Source: Methanospirillum purgamenti
GTDB taxonomy: Archaea; Halobacteriota; Methanomicrobia; Methanomicrobiales; Methanospirillaceae
Assembly: GCF_018502485.1 (NCBI RefSeq)
Contig: NZ_CP075546.1
Direction: 5' to 3' (one strand)
Length of the DNA stretch: 64,000 bases
Shown here: one piece after another, positions 40,875-49,766 of the stretch
How the letters are laid out: each line of letters opens with the position of its first letter
How positions within the stretch are numbered: the stretch's first letter is position 1
Notes under the pieces: generated by a model
What the model was told of the DNA's origin: nothing
Databases searched by the model: none
The model's input: only the letters and a program-made list of their open reading frames with translations
Program-made: the position numbers and the translations under genes

Positions 40875-41987
40875 ATGGCTGGTATTGAGGATCAAATCAA
40901 GGAAATAGAGGACGAGATCCAGAATACCGTTTATAACAAGGCGACCTCAAAGCATATCGGGCGTTTAAAAGCAAAACTCGCCAAGATGAAAGAGGATGCC
41001 GTTAACCGTGCAATGAAGGCCGGAGGTGGCGGCGAGGGGTATGCTGTCAAAAAATCCGGCGATGCTACGGTGGTTCTCGTCGGATTTCCTTCTACTGGTA
41101 AATCCACGCTCCTGAACGTTCTTACAGGCACTGAAAGTGAGACTGGAGCATACGCATTCACAACATTGACTGTGGTTCCCGGCGCTCTTGAGCACAAAGG
41201 CGCAAAGATTCAGCTCCTGGATATTCCCGGACTGATCGCAGGTGCCGCGATGGGAAAAGGTCGGGGCAAAGAAGTAATTGCCGTTGTCAGGAATGCAGAT
41301 ATGATCGTCCTTCTTGTGGACGTATTCAATGAAAAACACGTCGATGTCCTCTTCCGCGAACTCTATGATGCAGGTATACGGGTAAACGTTCCAAAACCTG
41401 ACATCACCATCAAGAAAACCTCACGAGGAGGTGTACGCCTGAATGCAGTGGGTACATTGGATCTTGATATCGAAGAAGTCAGATCAATCCTGACTGAGAA
41501 CCGTATTGCAAGTGCTGATATTCTCATCAGAGGCAATGCAACCCAGGATGACCTGATCGATGCAATCATGGGGAGCAGAGTATATATCCCTGCAATCATC
41601 GCGGTCAATAAGGTTGACCTGATCGATGAGAAAGATAGAAAAAAGATCGAAGAGGATCTTACCGAACGGTTTGGACAAAATCCGCTTATGATATCTGCAG
41701 CAACCGGATATCACATGGAAGAATTAAAGGATGCTGTCTACGATGCACTCGGATTCATCCGGATATACCTAAAGCCACAGGCTGGACCGGCAGATATGGA
41801 TGAACCACTCATCATGCGAATAGGTTCAAAAATTGAGGATGTCTGCCGGAAACTTCACCGTGACTTTGTCGATAAATTCAGATATGCAAGAGTATGGGGT
41901 ACATCAGTGAAGCATGAGGCACAACGGGTTGGGATTGCACATTCTCTGGATGATGGGGATATCCTGCAGATAATCATCGAACGATAA
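40875..41987 (+). CDS. DRG-family GTP-binding protein (Obg superfamily) with TGS domain
   Basis: 370 residues, the length of archaeal DRG. The N-terminal ~60 residues form a basic helical hairpin (QIKEIEDEIQNTVYNKATSK). The G domain has G1 GFPSTGKST (~69-77), G2 around TTLTVVPG, G3 DIPGLIAGAA and G4 NKVD. An S5D2L-like insert follows G3, and the TGS domain (~295-370) ends LDDGDILQIIIER. DRG proteins bind ribosomes and are linked to translation in archaea and eukaryotes. It is a single gene diverging from tRNA-Glu and converging on trm1 with a 5-nt gap. Confidence 0.95.
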   Translation: MAGIEDQIKEIEDEIQNTVYNKATSKHIGRLKAKLAKMKEDAVNRAMKAGGGGEGYAVKKSGDATVVLVGFPSTGKSTLLNVLTGTESETGAYAFTTLTVVPGALEHKGAKIQLLDIPGLIAGAAMGKGRGKEVIAVVRNADMIVLLVDVFNEKHVDVLFRELYDAGIRVNVPKPDITIKKTSRGGVRLNAVGTLDLDIEEVRSILTENRIASADILIRGNATQDDLIDAIMGSRVYIPAIIAVNKVDLIDEKDRKKIEEDLTERFGQNPLMISAATGYHMEELKDAVYDALGFIRIYLKPQAGPADMDEPLIMRIGSKIEDVCRKLHRDFVDKFRYARVWGTSVKHEAQRVGIAHSLDDGDILQIIIER

Positions 41988-41992
41988 ATTAC

Positions 41993-43105
41993 TCATTGAA
42001 TGAGACAATCTCTGATTATTTCCAATGGTGCATCGGTCTTAATTCCATACCCGGAATAATGGACCCGACCAGCACAATACCCCTTATCTCTTAACCGGTT
42101 CAGCAACACATCAATCGGTCCTGGTGAGAGCCGATAATACTTCCCTAGTTTGTGGTAATCATAACTAAAGGAGATATCAGGTTCATCCCTGCATACTGCT
42201 AAAAGTTTTGACAAACCAGCAGGATCACCAGCAGTAAATGTCTCGCTATCCCGGATCATACCAGCCAGAATATCAGGATCATGAATAGATCCGGTCCATA
42301 AAGGGCCAGTCGGAGTAAGAGAGGCTCCGCATAATGGGCATGTATATATTCCCGGGAAGAATCTTTGTTCTTCCATCCGGTATGGACATTTCGGACACTG
42401 ATGCACATATCCTAGTCGTGCAATACTCTTGTCTGCAGCTGTGGCACTACTTTTTAGTTGAAGATGGAGCCTGACAAAATGTTCATGCGCATAACAAAAA
42501 AGCGGGGTAACCCCTTTATCATACACTGCTGCATGCCTGGCAACATTTCCAAGAAGTATTCGGAGCCCAACTTCTGTATGGTATTCAGTATTGAGTGGTC
42601 GTGCCATGTATCTTCGTATTCCGGCTTTCAGATGGGCACCACATAACGGAGCTGTGTCAGTCGCAGTGACACCCAGATATTTTCCGGTGGAACGGATTGC
42701 TGCATCTACAAACGGTGCTGGAGTCCCAAAAGGATCCAGATCTACAAACCCGAATTTTTCTTCAGACATCAGACTATTTGCATCCCGACACATTACATGA
42801 GCATCAATCCCAAGAGACTGCACATTATGCGTGATGAGGTCAATGGCAAGCGGATCCCGATCATTGAGGGTAACTGGTACTTCGGATTCATACCCAACTC
42901 TACATCCCCGAATCCCCGAAGCAGCCATTGCATCAAGGTAGGAATGAGGATTTGTCTGTCTGACAATCAAGACAGTGGTGTCCCGGTTGAGTGCCATTCG
43001 TGAGTTGTAAAAGACTGGCGCAGTACCAGGCGGAAAAGGAACGTCAGGATTCTGGCAGGGCACTGCAATGGTGGTCCTGCCTTCCTTGACCCAGGTGAGG
43101 TCCAT
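41993..43105 (-). CDS. trm1: tRNA (guanine26-N2)-dimethyltransferase
   Basis: 370 residues, slightly short for the archaeal family. It makes N2,N2-dimethylguanosine at position 26 of tRNAs from SAM. The opening WVKEGRTTIAVPCQN and FYNSRMALNRD are characteristic. YLDAMAASGIRGCRVGYE binds SAM, and FVDLDPFGTPAPFVDAAIRS is the DPFG catalytic loop. A C-terminal zinc ribbon is present: CPKCPYRMEEQRFFPGIYTC followed by PLCG. It diverges from tRNA-Arg, about 60 bp away, a fitting neighbour for a tRNA modification enzyme though probably chance. Confidence 0.95.
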   Translation of the reverse strand: MDLTWVKEGRTTIAVPCQNPDVPFPPGTAPVFYNSRMALNRDTTVLIVRQTNPHSYLDAMAASGIRGCRVGYESEVPVTLNDRDPLAIDLITHNVQSLGIDAHVMCRDANSLMSEEKFGFVDLDPFGTPAPFVDAAIRSTGKYLGVTATDTAPLCGAHLKAGIRRYMARPLNTEYHTEVGLRILLGNVARHAAVYDKGVTPLFCYAHEHFVRLHLQLKSSATAADKSIARLGYVHQCPKCPYRMEEQRFFPGIYTCPLCGASLTPTGPLWTGSIHDPDILAGMIRDSETFTAGDPAGLSKLLAVCRDEPDISFSYDYHKLGKYYRLSPGPIDVLLNRLRDKGYCAGRVHYSGYGIKTDAPLEIIRDCLIQ

Positions 43106-43130
43106 TCCGCTACAAATGGTGTTCGATAAT

Positions 43131-43138
43131 CTTATACC
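43131..43138 (+). promoter_or_regulatory. TATA box of tRNA-Arg
   Basis: CTTATACC, centred about 29 nt before the tRNA 5' end, normal archaeal spacing. Confidence 0.45.
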
Positions 43139-43163
43139 TATCCCTGCTACATGTTATAAGGCA

Positions 43164-43238
43164 GGACGTGTGGCCTAGTCAGGATATGGCGTCAGCCTCC
43201 TAAGCTGAATGCCGGGGGTTCAAATCCCTCCACGTCCG
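43164..43238 (+). tRNA. tRNA-Arg (CCU)
   Basis: Acceptor GGACGTG pairs with CACGTCC. Anticodon stem TCAGC/GCTGA with loop CTCCTAA gives anticodon CCT. T arm GGGGG-TTCAAAT-CCCTC. Discriminator G, no encoded CCA. A TATA box lies upstream and six T follow. Confidence 0.94.
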
Positions 43239-43243
43239 TATTC

Positions 43244-43249
43244 TTTTTT
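43244..43249 (+). terminator. T-run after tRNA-Arg
   Basis: Six T a few bases beyond the tRNA end, inside a small CTTTTTTGAAAAAG dyad, just before the ribosome site of the prenyltransferase gene. Confidence 0.4.
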
Positions 43250-43263
43250 GAAAAAGGTGTGAG

Positions 43264-44106
43264 ATGAACGGCGCAGCATATCTTTCTATTATCCGACCGG
43301 TAAATTCTGTGGTCGCAGGACTTGCCGGAATATTAGCAACTGTGATAGCTACCGGAACAATTCCAGCAGAATTTTTATTTATATTTTTAATTGTCCTGTT
43401 TATCACCGGTGCAGGGAATGTTATTAATGACTATTATGATCGTGAGATTGATGCAATAAACCAACCAGACAGACCCATCCCTGCAGGATTGATCTCTCCG
43501 TCACATGCCCTCATATATGCTGTTCTTTTATTTTTTGCAGGAAATGCTATCGCAATTCTCTTCACACCAGTCCCACTCACCTGCATTGCTTTGGGAAATT
43601 CTGCACTTCTTTGGTTATATGCTGCATATCTAAAGGGAATGCCCCTCATAGGAAATATTTCTGTATCATACCTTGCTGCAAGTATCTTCCTCTTTGGTGG
43701 TGCAATTGAAGAAATTTCAGGAATTATTACCGTCTTGCCAGTGGCCGGTGCAACCTTTGGAGTGATGTTGGCACGTGAACTTATCAAAGATGGAGAAGAT
43801 ATGCCAGGTGACAAAGAGCATGGAGCTCGGACCTTTCCGCTTGTGTATGGTATTCGGCTCACACTTTTCCTAGCTCTTGCAAGTACGATATTTGGCGTCA
43901 TTATAAGCATATTGCTTGTATACAGATGGGGAATACTCTACCTGGCTGCAATCCTCCTTGTTGACATCGTTCTCCTATATGGATCAATAAAAGGATTATC
44001 TGCGAAAAATTCTGAAGAAATTATTCAGGCACGAAGTTCAAAGATATTAAAAACAGGTATGTTTGCATCCCTTCTGGTTTTTCTGGGATCTGCAATTTTA
44101 TTATAA
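43264..44106 (+). CDS. UbiA-family prenyltransferase, digeranylgeranylglyceryl phosphate synthase
   Basis: 280 residues with about eight membrane segments. The first Asp-rich motif is NVINDYYDREIDAINQPDRP (~53-72), the second is KDGEDMPGDKEHGARTFP (~175-192); both bind the Mg-diphosphate. The start MNGAAYLSIIRPVNSVVAGL matches archaeal DGGGP synthases, which attach the second geranylgeranyl chain to geranylgeranylglyceryl phosphate to build archaeal membrane lipid. It starts 26 nt after tRNA-Arg with GGTGTGAG as ribosome site, so some read-through transcription from the tRNA is possible. It overlaps the convergent DUF116 gene by 6 nt. Other UbiA substrates cannot be wholly excluded. Confidence 0.88.
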   Translation: MNGAAYLSIIRPVNSVVAGLAGILATVIATGTIPAEFLFIFLIVLFITGAGNVINDYYDREIDAINQPDRPIPAGLISPSHALIYAVLLFFAGNAIAILFTPVPLTCIALGNSALLWLYAAYLKGMPLIGNISVSYLAASIFLFGGAIEEISGIITVLPVAGATFGVMLARELIKDGEDMPGDKEHGARTFPLVYGIRLTLFLALASTIFGVIISILLVYRWGILYLAAILLVDIVLLYGSIKGLSAKNSEEIIQARSSKILKTGMFASLLVFLGSAILL

Positions 44107-44805
44107 TTCAAGATATTTTTTCATTTCATCTGGAACTTTTTTTGGATCAACACCAAGCAATGCGATCCGATATACCTGATCCCAATCGGCAGATGTCTCG
44201 ACACACCCATCTGAAGAGTTTACAACACCCATCGCGATAATGTCAATCTGTGTTGACATCTCGATTCCTTCTTTTACTTCAAGAAGACAGCCGATACCGA
44301 TGATCGCTCGTGGACGATACCGCTTAATCATTCGTTTGATAAAAGATGAACCTGGAACGATAAATACCCGGTATCCCAGGAGTTCAAGGAAACGTTTCCC
44401 TTCTCCTACGCGGCATAACCCACATTCACGACATTTGAGCCCTTCATCATGAAGATGGGCAGGACACGCATTTGAACGAAGGCACTGAGGCATAAATACA
44501 GCCCGGTCCGTAACTGGAATTGCCATGAATGCTTTGCGGTTCAGAGTATTTTGAAGAGTCACAATAATTCTTAAAAAATCACTGTCTTCAAATCCAAACA
44601 GACGAAACATTCCCCGCATCATTCCTTCCAGAAAGAGAAGGCCGGCTCTCATGAACCGGGGGAATAAAATATTCCCTGATTTTATTGCATAAGCAGTGAG
44701 CAGTAACAGAATAAATCCAAGAATTACAATTGATATTGCAATTAAAATTGTCAATTCTCCAATGAGAATTATAACAGGCATATACGGCTGAAGAAGACTC
44801 AACAT
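44101..44805 (-). CDS. DUF116 membrane protein with Cys-rich motif
   Basis: 234 residues. One or two N-terminal hydrophobic segments (~8-45) are followed by a soluble DUF116 domain. Cysteines are at CLRSNACPAH and CRECGLCRVG (about residues 108-133), the spacing of a possible metal or Fe-S site. SSFIKRMIKRYRPRAIIGIG and CLLEVKEG are further conserved pieces. Role unknown; in methanogens DUF116 genes often lie near methionine or tRNA modification genes. It is last in a four-gene minus-strand block (carbonic anhydrase-like, HdrA-like, MtnA, DUF116), 4 nt after the mtnA stop, and converges on the prenyltransferase with a 6-nt overlap. Confidence 0.88.
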   Translation of the reverse strand: MLSLLQPYMPVIILIGELTILIAISIVILGFILLLLTAYAIKSGNILFPRFMRAGLLFLEGMMRGMFRLFGFEDSDFLRIIVTLQNTLNRKAFMAIPVTDRAVFMPQCLRSNACPAHLHDEGLKCRECGLCRVGEGKRFLELLGYRVFIVPGSSFIKRMIKRYRPRAIIGIGCLLEVKEGIEMSTQIDIIAMGVVNSSDGCVETSADWDQVYRIALLGVDPKKVPDEMKKYLEL

Positions 44806-44809
44806 ATTA

Positions 44810-45865
44810 TTACACCACGACTTTATTTCCCATCTTTAATTGACAAATTGTTTCAAGATCACGGGGAAGGGAAAAAATTCCATATTCGGTAATAATTCCG
44901 GAAATAAGATCTGACGGAGTAGCATCAAATGCAGGATTCCAGACCGGAACAGTTGATGGACCGGTAATACAATTCCGAACCCGTCGCACTTCTTCCGGAT
45001 TCCGCTCTTCTACGATTACCAAATCCTCCCGGCTCTCTTCATCGAATGTAGAGAGGGGAGCAGCAATATAAAAAGGGATATTATGTGCTTTTGCACAGAC
45101 CGCATGCATGTATGTTCCAATTTTATTAAAAACCGCATCAGATACGATCCGGTCAGCACCAACGACAACAAGATCGATCTTTCCTTTCCTCATAAGAACT
45201 GCTGCCATAGAATCAGTAATGAGGGTCACATCAATACCGTCACGAAGCAACTCCCATGTAGTTAATCGTGCTCCCTGCAAAAGTGGACGAGTCTCACAAG
45301 AATACACGGAGATATTTCTTCCAGATTCATGGGCAGACCGGATAACTCCCAGAGCAGTACCCCATTCAGCACAAGCAAGAGCTCCGGCATTACAATGAGT
45401 TAGTATTCGGGCACCTTCAGGAACAATTGAAAGGCCTGTTTTTCCGATTGCATGACAGGTCCGACGGTCCGCTTCAATAACCTCATGTGCTGCATTAACC
45501 GCATGACTTTTTGCTTCTTCTATGGATTTTGATGATTCTATTGCAGAAAGAACCTGATCAATACCATAAAAAAGATTTACTGCAGTCGGGCGAGTATTTC
45601 GAAGGAGATTTACATCAGACCTGACACCAGATAAAAATTCAGGTAGAGAATCATCCCTTGAAAGCAGAGCTGATAAGGCAACCCCACACGCCCCCGCACA
45701 TCCTAAGGCAGGAGCCCCCCGAATTCCGAGCCGCTTTATTGCATCAGCTAAATCCTGAACAGTACTCGCCGTTCTTACTTCATATACATCCGGAAGCAAT
45801 GTCTGTTCAATATATTCTATTGATGGAATATGGGGATGGAAGAGAATTGGACGAAGTGGCTCCAT
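44810..45865 (-). CDS. mtnA: S-methyl-5-thioribose-1-phosphate isomerase (MtnA/aIF2B-like)
   Basis: 351 residues, family length. It isomerises methylthioribose-1-phosphate to methylthioribulose-1-phosphate in 5'-methylthioadenosine salvage. Conserved RGAPALGCAGACGVAL (~49-64), the catalytic Cys in ILTHCNAGALACAEWGTALG, and the catalytic Asp in VVGADRIVSDAVFNKIGTY are all in place, which argues for the isomerase and not an initiation factor 2B subunit or ribose-1,5-bisphosphate isomerase, though these are close relatives. It sits in an operon with the HdrA-like gene upstream (2-nt gap) and DUF116 downstream. The downstream MTA-salvage enzymes are not in the window. Confidence 0.88.
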   Translation of the reverse strand: MEPLRPILFHPHIPSIEYIEQTLLPDVYEVRTASTVQDLADAIKRLGIRGAPALGCAGACGVALSALLSRDDSLPEFLSGVRSDVNLLRNTRPTAVNLFYGIDQVLSAIESSKSIEEAKSHAVNAAHEVIEADRRTCHAIGKTGLSIVPEGARILTHCNAGALACAEWGTALGVIRSAHESGRNISVYSCETRPLLQGARLTTWELLRDGIDVTLITDSMAAVLMRKGKIDLVVVGADRIVSDAVFNKIGTYMHAVCAKAHNIPFYIAAPLSTFDEESREDLVIVEERNPEEVRRVRNCITGPSTVPVWNPAFDATPSDLISGIITEYGIFSLPRDLETICQLKMGNKVVV

Positions 45866-45867
45866 GC

Positions 45868-47145
45868 TTACCCACGCATCATGGTCATAACTGCCTGCAT
45901 AGCAGCAGCCCCGCCTTCCATGACTGAATCCGGAATATCCATCGGTTCTTTACATGTTCCTGCTATAAAAATCCCGGGTTTTAATGTTTTGACAGGGCCG
46001 CATTTTTCATCTGCGCAGCTAAAAAACCCGGTATCATCACAGGTAATACCAAATTTCTCAGCAATAGCCGATGCATCTTCATTCGGACGAATTCCAACTG
46101 ATAAAACAACAAGATCAGCATTGATCTTCTCTACTTCCTTTGTCTCGGTATTTTCGACAACCACAGAAACTGTCCCATTGGTTGAATAGATATCCCCTGG
46201 CATCCCCCTGATAAACCGGACCCCAAGTGCTTCAGCACGGTCATAATATTCCTGATACCCCTTGCCATATGCTCTGATATCCATGTAAAGAATGCTGACT
46301 CTTATATCAGGAGATTTCTCTTTTATCAGCATGGCATTTTTTATTGCATACATACAGCACACTGCTGAACAAGAAGGACAACCCAGGGGAATGTCTCGTG
46401 ATCCCACACACTGTATAAACACAATCTCTTTTGGTACCCGTCCATCAGAAATCCTTTTTATTTTTCCGCCAGTCGGTCCACTGGCATTGATAATTCGTTC
46501 AAATTCTAGGCTGGTGATGACATCAGGTATAGAGAGATATTTATAAGGGGTTTTCTTCCTAGCATCAAAGACATCATAACCGGTTGCAATAACGATGGTT
46601 CCAGCATTCAGAATAAAATCCTTCTCGGTATCTTCATTATCACGGAGTACTGCCTGCTTCCCACAGACATCATAACAAAGACCACAATCAATACAGTGAT
46701 CTTTGTCACGGATAACAAGATTCGGAACTACCTGTGGATGGGCTTTATAGATCGCTTTTCTAACACCGACTCCAGCATCAAACCGGTTATACACTTCCAC
46801 CGGACAGACTTCCACGCAATCACCACACCCAGTGCAGTCTTCTTCCTTTATAAATCGGGGATGGCTGGTAACATGGATTGAAAAATTCCCGGCTTCTCCT
46901 TCAATCGCCGTTACCTCGGTGCAGGTATACAAAGTAATGTTCGGATGCCGTTCAACCTCAACCATCTTCGGACTTAAAATACACATTGAACAATCATTGG
47001 TCGGAAATGTCTTGTCCAACATAGCCATATGACCGCCGATACTTGCTTCACGCTCGATTAAGGAAACATGTATCCCATGTCCGGCGATATCAAGAGCTGC
47101 TGTAATACCTGCGATACCTCCGCCGATTACCACCGCTTTATTCAT
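45868..47145 (-). CDS. Short HdrA-like FAD/iron-sulfur protein
   Basis: About 425 residues from the ATG at 47145. FAD-binding AVVIGGGIAGITAALDIAGH opens the protein. FPTNDCSMCILSPKMVEVER is the conserved HdrA Cys segment. Two ferredoxin clusters follow, CTGCGDCVEVCP and CIDCGLCYDVC. Then FIQCVGSRD, and GCPSCSAVCCMYAIKNA. Full HdrA is ~650 residues with a further C-terminal cluster domain that is missing here, and no hdrB/hdrC is nearby. It is therefore a stand-alone HdrA-like electron-transfer protein; whether it bifurcates electrons is unknown. It overlaps the upstream gene by 8 nt and is 2 nt from mtnA. Confidence 0.85.
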   Translation of the reverse strand: MNKAVVIGGGIAGITAALDIAGHGIHVSLIEREASIGGHMAMLDKTFPTNDCSMCILSPKMVEVERHPNITLYTCTEVTAIEGEAGNFSIHVTSHPRFIKEEDCTGCGDCVEVCPVEVYNRFDAGVGVRKAIYKAHPQVVPNLVIRDKDHCIDCGLCYDVCGKQAVLRDNEDTEKDFILNAGTIVIATGYDVFDARKKTPYKYLSIPDVITSLEFERIINASGPTGGKIKRISDGRVPKEIVFIQCVGSRDIPLGCPSCSAVCCMYAIKNAMLIKEKSPDIRVSILYMDIRAYGKGYQEYYDRAEALGVRFIRGMPGDIYSTNGTVSVVVENTETKEVEKINADLVVLSVGIRPNEDASAIAEKFGITCDDTGFFSCADEKCGPVKTLKPGIFIAGTCKEPMDIPDSVMEGGAAAMQAVMTMMRG

Positions 47146-47629
47146 GTGCATGTACCCGTGCAAGTTTCACATATTCAGATGCATTCGTTTTAATTCCGGT
47201 GATCTCTTCATCAGAAATCGTTCTGATTACCTTTCCAGGCATACCTAAAACCAGTGAACCGGGGGGAACAACTTTTCTTTCAGTAACAACTGCTCCGGCT
47301 CCGATAATAGTATTATCACCAATTTCAGCCCCATTTAAAACAATAGCGCCCATTCCAACAAGAACCGTATTCCCGATTGTGCATCCATGAAGGATTGCGC
47401 CATGACCTACGGATACATCATCTCCAATCCGTACCGGATGTCCTTTCGAGGTATGGACAACACAATTATCCTGAATATTAGATCGCTCTCCAATGGTAAT
47501 CTGGTCTTTATCTGCACGGATGACTGCTCCGTACCAGACATTAACCTCGGAGCCAGCCTCCACATCACCGATTATCGTAGCATTTGGTGCAATGAAGGCA
47601 GCCTTAGGAATATTCTGATGGATCTGCAT
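47138..47629 (-). CDS. Gamma-carbonic anhydrase-like left-handed beta-helix protein
   Basis: 163 residues of hexapeptide repeats. The start MQIHQNIPKAAFIAPNATII and VWYGAVIRADKDQITIGERS are typical of the YrdA/PaaY/gamma-CA group. The three metal-binding His are placeable: HTSKGHPV, VGHGAILHGCTIG. The Gln/Asn set near SNIQDNCVVH fits as well. The catalytic acidic loop of Cam is not present, so activity as carbonic anhydrase is uncertain; it resembles the CamH/YrdA type. First gene of a four-gene block ending in DUF116; overlaps the HdrA-like gene by 8 nt. Cytoplasmic, expected trimer. Confidence 0.88.
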   Translation of the reverse strand: MQIHQNIPKAAFIAPNATIIGDVEAGSEVNVWYGAVIRADKDQITIGERSNIQDNCVVHTSKGHPVRIGDDVSVGHGAILHGCTIGNTVLVGMGAIVLNGAEIGDNTIIGAGAVVTERKVVPPGSLVLGMPGKVIRTISDEEITGIKTNASEYVKLARVHAHE

Positions 47630-47864
47630 AAGACGTTCACAATTTTGGAGACATGCAACAGACCCTTGAGAAGGAGAGAGTTGCGTTTCTTATACCTTAG
47701 GTCTGGCATACTATAATAGCCTCAGTAATTAGTTCTAAATCCTATTCTGATTGATTGAATCAATAAGAACTACAAGTGAAATGATTTCTTCAAACCAGAT
47801 TGATGGATATGATCGATGAACAAATGGTACCAGATTTTATAAAATTGCATGAAACAGTACTTCT

Positions 47865-48362
47865 ATGAAAATAATGGTGGGGGGCACTTTTGATCCTCTG
47901 CATGATGGACACCGGCTCCTCATCAAACGCGCCTTTGATCTGGCAACTCCTGAAGGAAAGGTAATAATCGGGCTGACCAGTGATTCTTTTGCTAATCGAA
48001 AAACTCATCCAATTCATCCATATGCAGAACGCCACCAGGATTTAGTCGAATTTATCGGCTCTTTGAGAACCATAACCAGGTGGGAAATCGAAGAACTGCA
48101 TGATCAGTATGGTTCGACTCTGGATGCTGATTTTGATGCTCTAGTTGTCAGTGAAGAAACATTTCCGGTTGGTAAAAATATCAATCAGAAACGGCGTGAA
48201 CGGGGGAAACCATGTATTGAAATTCACATGATACGGTGTGTTCTTGCAGAAGACGGACGGTGGATTTCAAGCACTCGTATCTGGCGTGGCGAAATTGATA
48301 TCCATGGAAGGCTCATCCAGAAAGATGAGCGAAAAGAAGATGAATCAGATGATATGTGCTGA
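47865..48362 (+). CDS. coaD: Archaeal phosphopantetheine adenylyltransferase
   Basis: 165 residues. The nucleotidyltransferase motif is GGTFDPLHDGHRLLIKRAF (~6-24), where the HxGH-type His bind ATP phosphates, and the distal motif is DGRWISSTRIWRGEID. SDSFANRKTHPIHPYAERHQ is the archaeal/eukaryotic PPAT form. It makes dephospho-CoA from 4'-phosphopantetheine and ATP. The start ATG at 47865 fits the family. The 3' end overlaps that of pyrI by 18 nt in convergent orientation, so transcripts may be antisense to each other at their ends. Confidence 0.92.
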   Translation: MKIMVGGTFDPLHDGHRLLIKRAFDLATPEGKVIIGLTSDSFANRKTHPIHPYAERHQDLVEFIGSLRTITRWEIEELHDQYGSTLDADFDALVVSEETFPVGKNINQKRRERGKPCIEIHMIRCVLAEDGRWISSTRIWRGEIDIHGRLIQKDERKEDESDDMC

Positions 48363-48812
48363 AATATCTGAAGAAATGACAGCATCACAATAAGAACACA
48401 CTGCCTTTTTTCTCTTCATCTCAAACCGGCTTAAAACCGGTTCATTAGTATTGGTAATGCAACATGGATTCGGGCATCGTAACACACCAATTAATACCGG
48501 AGGGATTATTACTCCCTTCTTTTCAATGACCCTGAAGTTCCGGATAATATTAATCGTGGCATTGGGAGCGACAAGAGCGATACAGTCTACTTCTTTTGCT
48601 TTTAATTCCCTGTTCTCAATCTTTACTACATCCTTTTTTTCATGGGTTTTACTGATAACATTAGTTGCAACACTGACACATTCCTGTGTGCTCCCCGTAA
48701 TTCCAAGAATACGAAGAACAGTCAATGCTTCTCCTGCATTTATGTGATCAATTACCGTCCCGTTTTCAATAGTACTGATAACTAGGGTTCGTTTCGGTTC
48801 ATCATCGGTCAT
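48345..48812 (-). CDS. pyrI: Aspartate carbamoyltransferase regulatory subunit
   Basis: 155 residues. The N-terminal allosteric domain carries ENGTVIDHINAGEALTVLRI, including the nucleotide-effector region. The C-terminal zinc domain has four Cys: CPNPCC (two used) and CSYC, with the spacing that ties it to the catalytic chain. It transmits CTP inhibition and ATP activation to PyrB. The start overlaps the pyrB stop by 4 nt (ATGA), normal for pyrBI operons. Confidence 0.96.
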   Translation of the reverse strand: MTDDEPKRTLVISTIENGTVIDHINAGEALTVLRILGITGSTQECVSVATNVISKTHEKKDVVKIENRELKAKEVDCIALVAPNATINIIRNFRVIEKKGVIIPPVLIGVLRCPNPCCITNTNEPVLSRFEMKRKKAVCSYCDAVISSDISAHII

Positions 48813-49705
48813 GACATCACCTCGGTGAGCATGGCCATTCTGACCGGAACACCATTTCTTGCCTGTTCAAAATACCGGGCATATGGGAGGCAGTCAACAG
48901 ATGGATCAATCTCATCTACTCGTGGAAGCGGATGCAGAATAGCAAGGTGTTCTTTCACATCAGACAAAAGTGATGGAGTAATACGATAACTTGACGAAAC
49001 ATCAAAGAACTTGGCAGGATCTGGAAACCTCTCCCGTTGGAGGCGGGTTACATATATGACATCAAGTTCCCCGATAATCTCCTCGATTGAGTCATGTTCG
49101 ATAACAGACGAGCCACGCTCCTCAAGGTTATCGCGTATGGAGTCCGGAAGTCCAAGCCCTTTCGGGGCGATTGTATGGATTCTGGCATTATAATGAGTAA
49201 GTGCATATGCCAGTGAATGGGTGGTCCGCCCATACATCAGATCGCCAATTAATCCGATGTTAATATTATCAAGAGACATTGACTGCCGGATGGTATACAG
49301 ATCGATAAGAGTTTGTGATGGATGCTGACCAGCTCCGTCTCCTCCATTCAGAATTGGAATATCCGAAAATTCACTTGCAAGACGTGCAGCACCGACTTTT
49401 GGGTGGCGAAGCACAATAGCATCAGCATACCCGCTGACAACTCTGATAGTATCAGCAAGTGTCTCTCCTTTTGCCATTGAACTAACTTCCACACCGCCAA
49501 GGTTCATACATGAGCCGCCCAGACGAAGCATGGCCGATTCAAATGACATTCGTGTCCGGGTGCTTGGTTCAAAAAAGAGGAGACCGAGAATTTTTCCTTT
49601 GAGCGGTTCCTTTCCTGCATATTCATTGGTTACTTCTCCAGCCCTGAAAAGGAGCCTGTCTATCTGGCCCCTATCCAGATCATGGATAGAGATGATATGA
49701 TTCAT
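48809..49705 (-). CDS. pyrB: Aspartate carbamoyltransferase catalytic subunit
   Basis: 298 residues. First committed step of pyrimidine synthesis: carbamoyl phosphate plus aspartate to carbamoyl aspartate. FFEPSTRTRMSFESAMLRLG is the carbamoyl-phosphate loop, HPSQTLIDLYTI the second site, and TRLQRERF and HPLPRVDEI provide the aspartate site and domain closure. The start MNHIISIHDLDRGQIDRLL is typical. Followed with a 4-nt overlap by pyrI; together they form the dodecameric, feedback-controlled enzyme. Confidence 0.97.
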   Translation of the reverse strand: MNHIISIHDLDRGQIDRLLFRAGEVTNEYAGKEPLKGKILGLLFFEPSTRTRMSFESAMLRLGGSCMNLGGVEVSSMAKGETLADTIRVVSGYADAIVLRHPKVGAARLASEFSDIPILNGGDGAGQHPSQTLIDLYTIRQSMSLDNINIGLIGDLMYGRTTHSLAYALTHYNARIHTIAPKGLGLPDSIRDNLEERGSSVIEHDSIEEIIGELDVIYVTRLQRERFPDPAKFFDVSSSYRITPSLLSDVKEHLAILHPLPRVDEIDPSVDCLPYARYFEQARNGVPVRMAMLTEVMS

Positions 49706-49766
49706 GGACGTATGGTTCTCCTCCGACAGTACCCGTACGATTCTATTCTGCTAGTATGTTTTGTTG

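Noticed and set aside
45868..47145. Calling this gene hdrA of heterodisulfide reductase
   Set aside because: It is ~220 residues shorter than HdrA, lacks the C-terminal cluster domain, and no hdrB/hdrC is adjacent, so only HdrA-like is justified.
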